A stretch of DNA of 16,485 nt from Brevibacillus sp. (GTDB lineage Bacteria; Bacillota; Bacilli; Brevibacillales; Brevibacillaceae), in contig JARDZO010000108.1 of assembly GCA_029240815.1 (NCBI GenBank), forward strand, positions 1 through 16,485. Direction: 5' to 3'. Of this stretch, positions 7,612 to 12,752 are shown piece by piece (positions within the stretch are counted from its first letter, which is position 1; the number at the start of each line of letters is the position of its first letter). The notes under the pieces are model-generated. The model had not been told where the DNA came from. It saw only the letters and a list, made by a program, of their open reading frames with translations, and did not search any database. Position numbers and translations under genes: made by a program.

Positions 7612-8163
7612 ATGAGTGAGAGCTATCCGTTAACGATTCGTGACGCTCATGCCGGTGATCGAGAGCCGCTCGAAAAGCATTTGATCGAAGCCTATCAGCA
7701 GTATGAGCAAAAGCTGTCCGCCAAGAGGTGGGAGCTCTACAAGGAAGAGATGAAAAAGTCCATTGCAGGAGAGCGCACATTCGCTTTTCTCGTTGCAGGA
7801 CTCGGGGATGAGATCGTAGGCAGTGTGCAGCTGTTTGCTTCGTCGGAAGCGGCCTATGGCAAGCCGGAGCTTGCGATCGATTCCCCGATCATCCGGTTTC
7901 TAGCCGTATCGCCGAGAGCGAGAGGGAAAGGGATTGCTGTCCAGCTCATCCGGGAAAGCATTCAGCGATCCTTGGCAGTCGGCGCATCGACCTTGCATCT
8001 GCATACGACAGACATGATGGAAACAGCCGTGAAATTGTATGAGCGATTAGGATTTGAGAGAGCGGTAGAAAATGATTTCTTCAACGGGGAAGCGACAGTC
8101 AAAAGCTATCGGCTCCAGTTGACCAAAGAAAATGGCATGTTTTTATCCATTGGTGCCCACTGA
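7612..8163 (+). CDS. GNAT-family N-acetyltransferase
   Basis: Acetyl-CoA-dependent N-acetyltransferase, 183 aa, single GNAT domain. The start of the fold is LTIRDAHAGDREPLEKHLIEAY. Motif A is IIRFLAVSPRARGKGIAVQL (93-112), with the R-x-x-G-x-G pyrophosphate loop at 102-107. Motif B is TAVKLYERLGFER (138-150). The start has GGGAGGGC about nine bases upstream. It is the last gene of the nine-gene operon, before the hairpin terminator at 8176. In B. subtilis, acetyltransferases SnaA/SnaB acetylate S-(2-succino)cysteine-type compounds before a flavin monooxygenase and a deacetylase act. All three activities occur together here, so I infer that this enzyme acetylates the imported S-modified amino acid. 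GNAT sequences alone do not reveal the substrate, so self-resistance or general amine acetylation remain alternatives. Confidence 0.88.
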   Translation: MSESYPLTIRDAHAGDREPLEKHLIEAYQQYEQKLSAKRWELYKEEMKKSIAGERTFAFLVAGLGDEIVGSVQLFASSEAAYGKPELAIDSPIIRFLAVSPRARGKGIAVQLIRESIQRSLAVGASTLHLHTTDMMETAVKLYERLGFERAVENDFFNGEATVKSYRLQLTKENGMFLSIGAH

Positions 8164-8175
8164 AAATATTCAGCA

Positions 8176-8205
8176 AAAAACCGCCCTACTCCACGGGCGG
8201 TTTTT
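8176..8205. terminator. Bidirectional intrinsic terminator after the GNAT gene
   Basis: An 11-bp perfect stem (AAAAACCGCCC paired with GGGCGGTTTTT) encloses an eight-base loop. It ends in T5 on the plus strand and, read from the other side, U5 on the minus strand. It lies 12 bases after the GNAT stop and 25 bases beyond the stop of the converging HAD gene, so it can end both transcripts. Confidence 0.93.
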
Positions 8206-8229
8206 CCTGTTCCTATCATTTCCAGACGA

Positions 8230-9519
8230 TTACTTCGAAATCAACTGAGGATCACTCTTCCCGAGCTTGATAGTCTGCTCGGTAGGAATCCACATGCCGG
8301 TGTTCTCATCGCGGCCTTGCAGGACGACGGATGGGTTGGTTTTGCCCAGTTGTTCAGCTGCTTTGGCAGCTTGCTGTCCGATTTTGCCGCTTTTGACGCG
8401 GTTGACCACCAGGGCGAGCTTTACGCTATGCAGTTCCGTCATCATTTCGAAGTCGCCGTTGCTGTCGCCAGCGATGAAGATGGGGCCATGACCGTATTTT
8501 TTCTCCAATACGGACTGGATCACTTCTGTTTTGCCGTGGCCAACAGTGATCGGGTAATTGGCTTGGTATTTATTTGTGATCAAGCCATTTTCAATAGCCA
8601 GACGCATGCCGATCACATTTTCGGAAGGGAGGTTGTATCCGTATTTCGGCAGTGTCGCAAATACGCGGACGACGTCTTCCAAAGAAGCGCTCACGACATA
8701 GACGTCAATCCCGTTGGAACGGAAGGTATTCATCAGATTCCCCACTTCGGAGGTCAGGCGCAGGCCGGTTGTATGGGACGCTGTCACGACACCTGTTTTT
8801 CCTGCGAGTGCTTTCGGGCTTGTCCAAGTCTCTGTTTGGATCGCCATGCCCAGACTGACATCGTTGGAAGCCTCCGCCAGTTTGTGGACCTCATCGACAG
8901 TCATGTTGGTGAAGAGATAGAGCACCCATGGATAGCCGATGCTGGTACTGTGTGTCTCGTTGATGGCTTCGTACAGGAAAAAGAGTTTGGTGCGGAAATC
9001 TGCGAATGATTCAGTCGCTGTCACCTCTTCCAGCGATTTTGTTCCCTTGAGTCCCTTGTAGTTCTCATACAGGAACTTGTAATCAGACACCAGGTCGGTA
9101 GCGATCGCGTCCAGTGTTACTTGCTCACCATCCGTGTTTTTGTATCCGTCAGCAAAAGGGCCCTCCGGCACATTGGTGCGGATTACTTTGCCGAATTCAT
9201 CAGGGGTGAGCTTGTAAGCAAGATGGTTGATTTGGTAGACGAAGAGTGCTTCTTCCGTGTCGTTCATAATGCTGGTGTTGTCCCAGTCGAAAACGACGTA
9301 CGGCTTTTTGTCTGGATGGTAGGAAGGGCTTTTTACCCCGTGTTTCGTAATCAGCTCGTTTACTGCCTGATAGGTTGCCGGTGCCCATTTCCCCTTGTCC
9401 AACACCTGTGCATCCGGTAGTGCGTCCTTGGCCGATGCGGGCATGTGCACCGCAAACAGGGCCACGACCATGAGAATAGTCAGCCACCATTGGCTGCGTT
9501 TTGTCTGTACCTGCGACAT
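8230..9519 (-). CDS. Secreted HAD-superfamily phosphatase, phosphorylcholine phosphatase-like
   Basis: Exported phosphohydrolase of the HAD superfamily, 429 aa from the ATG ending at 9519. An ATG three codons earlier (9528) sits directly on the GAGAGG ribosome site, so the second ATG with nine-base spacing is preferred. A Sec signal peptide is visible: KR, a hydrophobic core WWLTILMVVALFAVH, then an ASA cleavage site near residue 30. HAD motif I is FDWDNTS, with Asp78 as likely nucleophile and Asp80 as acid/base. Motif II is the Ser of VYVVSAS, the motif III Lys is in VGHGKTEVI, and motif IV is AGDSNGDFEMM. Segments YPWVLYLF, GIDVYVVSASLEDVVR and YGYNLPSENVIG resemble, from memory, Pseudomonas phosphorylcholine phosphatase PchP. 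A role in releasing phosphate from choline-phosphate or similar extracellular esters is inferred. It converges on the operon to its left, with a shared terminator. Confidence 0.85.
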   Translation of the reverse strand: MSQVQTKRSQWWLTILMVVALFAVHMPASAKDALPDAQVLDKGKWAPATYQAVNELITKHGVKSPSYHPDKKPYVVFDWDNTSIMNDTEEALFVYQINHLAYKLTPDEFGKVIRTNVPEGPFADGYKNTDGEQVTLDAIATDLVSDYKFLYENYKGLKGTKSLEEVTATESFADFRTKLFFLYEAINETHSTSIGYPWVLYLFTNMTVDEVHKLAEASNDVSLGMAIQTETWTSPKALAGKTGVVTASHTTGLRLTSEVGNLMNTFRSNGIDVYVVSASLEDVVRVFATLPKYGYNLPSENVIGMRLAIENGLITNKYQANYPITVGHGKTEVIQSVLEKKYGHGPIFIAGDSNGDFEMMTELHSVKLALVVNRVKSGKIGQQAAKAAEQLGKTNPSVVLQGRDENTGMWIPTEQTIKLGKSDPQLISK

Positions 9520-9605
9520 TGTCCTCATCCTCTCAACTCTCTATCTTCTTTTATGCATGTGGAGAAACATCACTCTCGCCTTTTAGAACGCTATCGCCCC
9601 CTTGT

Positions 9606-9657
9606 AAAAAAAGTAAGGCCTTCACCCGCGGACAGAAGCATCCGCAGGTAAAGACCT
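9606..9657 (-). terminator. Strong hairpin with U-run on the minus strand (lysR terminator or HAD-gene attenuator)
   Basis: Two 17-base arms (9616-9632 and 9641-9657) enclose an eight-base loop. Fourteen pairs are Watson-Crick. The other three are C/A on the plus strand but U-G wobbles in minus-strand RNA, so the structure is meant to be read on the minus strand. Three bases after the stem comes a run of seven U (9612-9606). It is about 150 bases beyond the lysR stop and about 90 bases before the HAD gene start, so it could end lysR transcripts or regulate the HAD gene from within its leader. Confidence 0.82.
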
Positions 9658-9687
9658 CATCGTCGTGTCTATTTACTTGGCTCTTTA

Positions 9688-9716
9688 AGAATACAGAATT
9701 ATTAGACAAACAGCAA
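9688..9716 (-). promoter_or_regulatory. Possible sigma-A promoter for the HAD phosphatase gene
   Basis: On the minus strand TTGCTG (9716-9711), a 17-base AT-rich spacer and TATTCT (9693-9688) make a reasonable sigma-A promoter. It would give a leader of about 160 bases that includes the hairpin at 9606-9657. A weaker alternative lies after the hairpin: TTTACA overlapping the U-run, then CTAAAA 16 bases on. Nothing in the sequence decides between them. Confidence 0.4.
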
Positions 9717-9747
9717 CAAAAAAGCTCCCATAAAATAAGTGAGTCAG

Positions 9748-9800
9748 TTCACTATGAAAAGGTTGCTGTCACGTATGAGCGGCACCCTTTTCATAGTGAA
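9748..9800. repeat. 15-bp perfect inverted repeat just after the lysR stop
   Basis: Arms TTCACTATGAAAAGG (9748-9762) and its reverse complement (9786-9800) are perfect. After one mismatch the stem continues for three pairs (TGC/GCA) and a G-T, leaving a 13-base loop. It begins nine bases after the lysR TGA. On the minus strand no U-run follows, so it is not a standard terminator for lysR. On the plus strand it is followed by TTATTTTC. It could stabilise the lysR 3' end, be a small palindromic repeat element, or block antisense transcription. Confidence 0.75.
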
Positions 9801-9808
9801 TTATTTTC

Positions 9809-10729
9809 TCACGTCGGTAAAACCTCATGCTGGTTGCGCAGGTCGTATTTCAAGCGTTTGGTAAAACCGCTGGAAACACGGGAGAAATGACGCTCCTCCG
9901 ATTGCACCCAGCCCAAGTGTACAGGCTGTTGCTTGGGAATATCGATTTCGAGAGTGACCATGTCTGTGTACAACGAGTTCGGTTCGTTGATGAAGGAATA
10001 GTCCAAGCCGATGGTGACGGCCATTTCTTCTCGGACAGCGCTACGGATCGCATCCGTGTTGTTCGTCGTAAACAAGATATCGACCGGACCGTATGTAGCG
10101 GCGAAATCGTTCACGAACCATTTCACGTACTCGTCGTTGTACAGGACGAATGTTTGCTGCCGCAGCTCTTCCGGAGTTACTGTTTTTTGCAAGGCAAGCG
10201 GGGAATTCCTGCTGACACCCACGACCATTTTTCCTTCTATCAGCCGCTCGAATAACAGCCCCGTGTTCTTTTTCACGAGACTCTCAAAGACGATGATCAA
10301 TCCGATGTCTATTTTGTTTTGGCGAATGTCTTCCAGTATTTCCTGCGAGCCTTTCTCGGCGATTTCCGGGCGGATCAGGGGATAATCTTTTTTGAAGCGG
10401 GCTACTGCATTCACGAGTAGGTTCATGGGCCCTGGAATGGTAGCGAGCCGCAGATCTCCTGTCATCGTATTTGTATAGCTTTGGGCTTCCTCCTGAATTT
10501 CTTGCAGTTTACTCTGGATCTCAAATGCCTTCTGGATGATGCCGAGCCCTTCGGCTGTAGGTACAGCTCCCATTCGGGAACGGGTAAACAAAGTAACGCC
10601 GAGCTCAGATTCCAGTGTGGAGAGGGACTGGCTGATGGCGGAAAGGGTAACATGTCTGTTTTGAGAGGCTTTTGTCAGAGAACCGGTTTTGGCGATTTCG
10701 ATGATGGATTCGAGTTGCTCCAAATTCAT
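9809..10729 (-). CDS. LysR-family transcriptional regulator
   Basis: DNA-binding regulator, 306 aa, normal LysR length. The N-terminal winged helix-turn-helix spans about residues 1-60 (LESIIEIAKTGSLTKASQNR, SAISQSLSTLESELGVTLFTRS). The LysR effector-binding domain runs from about 90 to 300 (GDLRLATIPGPMNLLVNAVA, then EILEDIRQNKIDIGLI and EEMAVTIGLDYSF). The start has GAAGG seven bases upstream. It is transcribed divergently from two short-chain dehydrogenases across 138 bases that hold a T-N11-A dyad and other palindromes. This is the classical arrangement for a LysR activator controlling its divergent neighbour and itself. The inducer cannot be read from the sequence. The C-terminal residues after about 290 are polar and poorly conserved. 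B. subtilis uses a LysR protein (YtlI) for its ytm sulfur operon, but this gene sits too far from the sulfur operon to claim the same role. Confidence 0.92.
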   Translation of the reverse strand: MNLEQLESIIEIAKTGSLTKASQNRHVTLSAISQSLSTLESELGVTLFTRSRMGAVPTAEGLGIIQKAFEIQSKLQEIQEEAQSYTNTMTGDLRLATIPGPMNLLVNAVARFKKDYPLIRPEIAEKGSQEILEDIRQNKIDIGLIIVFESLVKKNTGLLFERLIEGKMVVGVSRNSPLALQKTVTPEELRQQTFVLYNDEYVKWFVNDFAATYGPVDILFTTNNTDAIRSAVREEMAVTIGLDYSFINEPNSLYTDMVTLEIDIPKQQPVHLGWVQSEERHFSRVSSGFTKRLKYDLRNQHEVLPT

Positions 10730-10747
10730 TTGCTAGCCTTCACATCC

Positions 10748-10762
10748 TTAAGTTGTACTTAA
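10748..10762. promoter_or_regulatory. T-N11-A LysR-type box
   Basis: TTAAG-TTGTA-CTTAA is a perfect 15-base dyad that contains T-N11-A (10749-10761), the classical LysR half-site geometry. It lies 19 bases upstream of the lysR start codon, so it would suit autorepression as well as activation of the divergent dehydrogenase operon. Confidence 0.6.
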
Positions 10763-10768
10763 CTATCG

Positions 10769-10799
10769 GTAAATATCTTTACATATTATTTAACATAAT
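10769..10799. promoter_or_regulatory. Two further dyads in the lysR/SDR divergent region
   Basis: GTAAA-TATC-TTTAC (10769-10782) and ATTAT-TTAAC-ATAAT (10785-10799) are adjacent perfect five-base-arm dyads in very AT-rich DNA. They lie between the LysR box and the presumed -10 of the dehydrogenase operon, where a LysR activation half-site would be expected. AT-rich sequence makes such dyads common by chance, so functional assignment is weak. Confidence 0.4.
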
Positions 10800-10806
10800 G
10801 GAAGTT

Positions 10807-10812
10807 TATAAT
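10807..10812 (+). promoter_or_regulatory. Possible -10 element for the SDR operon
   Basis: TATAAT is a consensus -10 box. No good -35 lies 16-18 bases upstream (the DNA there reads TATTAT), while TTTACA is 23 bases away. A good -10 without a -35 is what an activator-dependent promoter looks like, which fits control by the divergent LysR protein. Confidence 0.4.
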
Positions 10813-10867
10813 GGAGGTGTGGGAATGAGATGCTGCAGCTGACCCAACTTGAATGGAGGCGTTTCAT

Positions 10868-11623
10868 ATGGCTAGATTGGAAGGAAAAGTAGCGATTATC
10901 ACAGGTGGAGGTACGGGAATCGGCAAGAAAACCGCTCTGCGTTTTGCCAAAGAAGGTGCAAAAGTCGTGGTAACCGATATTAATCTGGACAGTGCTAATC
11001 AGACAGTAGCCGAAATCAAGGAGGCTGGGGGATCTGCTCTTGCCATCGCGCACGATGTCAGCAAAGAAGAACAATGGCAGCAGGTCGTATCACAGACCGT
11101 AGAACAATATGAAAAAGTAGACATCCTGTTTAACAACGCAGGTATTTATATTATCAAGCCTCTGGCAGAGCTCACGTTAGAAGAATGGAATCGCCTGATG
11201 TCGATCAATGTGACTGGCGTATTCCTGGGTATGAAGCACGTCATGCCAGTGATGGCGAAACAGCAAACGGGCTCGGTCATCAATGCTTCTTCCATCGCAG
11301 GACTGATTGGCGCTCCGGGACACGTCTTGTATGGAGCCAGCAAAGGGGCGGTCCGCATCATGACAAAGGATGCGGCGATCGAATATGCAGCGAGTGGTGT
11401 GCGTGTGAACTCCATTCACCCTGGATACATTGATACAGGCATGGTCTCATATGCATCCGAAGCGACCAAGCACTCCAAAGCAGAATTAGCGCAAGCTGTT
11501 CCAACCGGACGTCTAGGTACCGTAGAAGATGTGTCAAACATGGTGCTGTTCCTCGCTTCTGACGAGGCTGCTCATGTGACTGGTGCCGAATTCGTGATCG
11601 ACGGCGGAGGAACAGCTCGTTAA
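10868..11623 (+). CDS. Short-chain dehydrogenase/reductase 1 (classical SDR)
   Basis: NAD(P)-dependent oxidoreductase of the classical SDR family, 251 aa. The start is ATG 10868, eight bases after GGAGG. An in-frame ATG at 10853 overlaps that ribosome site and is rejected. Landmarks: cofactor loop TGGGTGIG (12-19), Asp37 at the end of beta-2 (predicting NAD rather than NADP), NNAG (89-92), the active-site Ser in NASSIAG (about 142), Tyr155 and Lys159 in YGASK, and HPGYIDT (184-190). The C-terminal substrate loop differs from that of the following SDR, so the two probably act on different or successive substrates. It is divergent from lysR and followed after 39 bases by the second SDR, so they form an operon. 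The substrate is unknown; FabG-like and sugar-alcohol or 3-hydroxyacid dehydrogenases all share this pattern. Confidence 0.9.
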   Translation: MARLEGKVAIITGGGTGIGKKTALRFAKEGAKVVVTDINLDSANQTVAEIKEAGGSALAIAHDVSKEEQWQQVVSQTVEQYEKVDILFNNAGIYIIKPLAELTLEEWNRLMSINVTGVFLGMKHVMPVMAKQQTGSVINASSIAGLIGAPGHVLYGASKGAVRIMTKDAAIEYAASGVRVNSIHPGYIDTGMVSYASEATKHSKAELAQAVPTGRLGTVEDVSNMVLFLASDEAAHVTGAEFVIDGGGTAR

Positions 11624-11662
11624 AAGGATTGCGGTAACCGAAAAGAACGAGGAGGGAACACG

Positions 11663-12406
11663 ATGAGATTTGCCAATAAAGTAGCGATCGTAACAGGTGG
11701 AGCAAGCGGGATCGGAGAAACGACTGTCCGTATGTTCGCGAATGAAGGTGCCAAAGTCGTCATTGCAGACTTTTCACCACGCGGCCAAGAACTGTCGGAC
11801 AAGCTAAACGCAGACGGATTTGACAGCTTGTTTGTGAAAACGGATGTGACCAACGAAGAAGAAGTCAAGCACATGGTCAGCGCAACAGTAGCGAAATACG
11901 GAAGAGTGGACATTCTCTTTGCCAATGCAGGAATTGCTAAGGACGCACCTGCGCATCAACTGAGCATGGATGACTGGCGCCGTACGATTGACATCAACCT
12001 GACCGGAGTATTCCTCTGCGACAAATACGTCATCGAGCAAATGCTCGCACAAGGTGGCGGAGGGGCGATTGTGAACTGCGGATCCATTCATAGCCATGCG
12101 GGGAAAGCAGGCGTCACAGCGTACTCCTCAGCAAAAGGCGGCGTGAAGCTGTTGAGCCAAACCCTGGGCATCACCTATGCGAAAGAAGGCATCCGGGTCA
12201 ATGCTGTGTGCCCAGGATATATTGATACTCCACTGATTGCTGGCCGTAACGAGGCGATGAATGATCATCTCGTCAGCTTGCATCCGATGGGACGTCTGGG
12301 AAAACCAGAGGAAGTCGCGAAAGCGGTCTTGTTCCTGGCAAGTGATGATGCTTCCTTTATCACAGGTACAAGCCTCTTGGTAGATGGCGGATATACGGCT
12401 CAATAA
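11663..12406 (+). CDS. Short-chain dehydrogenase/reductase 2 (classical SDR)
   Basis: Second classical SDR, 247 aa, start ATG behind GAGGAGGGA. Motifs: TGGASGIG (11-18), Asp36 after beta-2 (NAD preference), ANAG (87-90), the active-site Ser141 in NCGSIHS, Tyr154 and Lys158 in YSSAK, and CPGYIDTP (183-190). It shares order and many residues with SDR 1, so the pair probably arose by an old tandem duplication and has since diverged, especially around the substrate loop after CPGYIDTP. It is last in the operon and is followed by an intrinsic terminator at 12452. Two NAD-dependent SDRs together often interconvert hydroxyl and keto groups in one catabolic route, but no other pathway gene is present to name it. 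Confidence 0.9.
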   Translation: MRFANKVAIVTGGASGIGETTVRMFANEGAKVVIADFSPRGQELSDKLNADGFDSLFVKTDVTNEEEVKHMVSATVAKYGRVDILFANAGIAKDAPAHQLSMDDWRRTIDINLTGVFLCDKYVIEQMLAQGGGGAIVNCGSIHSHAGKAGVTAYSSAKGGVKLLSQTLGITYAKEGIRVNAVCPGYIDTPLIAGRNEAMNDHLVSLHPMGRLGKPEEVAKAVLFLASDDASFITGTSLLVDGGYTAQ

Positions 12407-12451
12407 TCTTTCGTACGCCAAATAGCTCAAAACGTAAATAAGACTCACACG

Positions 12452-12498
12452 AAGCCGAGCGAGACCGGGGATTACTCCCTGATTTGCCTCGGCTTTTT
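12452..12498 (+). terminator. Intrinsic terminator after the SDR pair
   Basis: AAGCCGAG (12452-12459) pairs with CTCGGCTT (12488-12495), with an inner GGG/CCC helix near 12468-12479, and runs into T5 (12494-12498). It is 45 bases after the second SDR stop. Confidence 0.88.
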
Positions 12499-12594
12499 CT
12501 ATTTTCGAAAGAGAGACGAACTGAAATGGCATCAATAAGTAAGAGAGGAAGTGTCCTGACGCAGTATAAGCTGAGTGAGGGACATTTTTTTATG

Positions 12595-12623
12595 TTGACA
12601 GAAGAAAGAAAAAGCAGTAATTT
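12595..12623 (+). promoter_or_regulatory. Sigma-A promoter for the FAD monooxygenase-tetR operon
   Basis: A perfect -35 TTGACA (12595-12600), a 17-base spacer and a -10-like TAATTT (12618-12623) predict a start near 12630, inside operator 1. A bound repressor would block transcription initiation directly. Confidence 0.65.
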
Positions 12624-12627
12624 ACAA

Positions 12628-12648
12628 TTGACTGACTTAGTCAATCAA
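12628..12648. promoter_or_regulatory. Operator 1: 21-bp near-palindrome
   Basis: The left arm is TTGACTGAC, the centre TTA and the right arm GTCAATCAA. The arms match as reverse complements at eight of nine positions. The site overlaps the predicted transcription start. The size and the TGAC/GTCA core are typical of TetR-family operators. The same arms recur in operator 2. Confidence 0.75.
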
Positions 12649-12705
12649 AAAACAAATTCAGATTTTGATGCCTTTACTTCCGAGCAGTATCTTTTTTGGT
12701 TAATA

Positions 12706-12726
12706 TTGACTGATTGGATCAATCAA
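12706..12726. promoter_or_regulatory. Operator 2: second copy of the 21-bp near-palindrome
   Basis: The left arm is TTGACTGAT, the centre TGG and the right arm ATCAATCAA. It has the same outer eight bases on each side as operator 1, with the innermost arm base changed in both arms so that pairing is kept. The centre is 78 bases from the centre of operator 1, and it ends 12 bases before the ribosome site. Confidence 0.75.
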
Positions 12727-12752
12727 AACATTTATACAAGGAGCGATTCAGA

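Larger units (their letters stand above)
12499..12752 (+). other. Regulatory intergenic region upstream of the FAD monooxygenase
   Basis: No credible gene lies between the SDR terminator and the monooxygenase. An open frame from 12526 has a weak ribosome site and covers the promoter and both operators. Contents in order: a loose hairpin (GAAGTGTCC at 12548-12556 with GGACATTTT at 12580-12588, followed by more T) that might act as a weak terminator; the predicted promoter at 12595-12623; operator 1 at 12628-12648; operator 2 at 12706-12726; and the AAGGAG ribosome site at 12738-12743. The DNA is much more AT-rich than its surroundings. Confidence 0.7.

Noticed and set aside
8317..9009. 230-codon plus-strand frame opposite the HAD phosphatase gene
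   Set aside because: Antisense shadow of a gene with clear motifs; low-complexity translation and no ribosome site.
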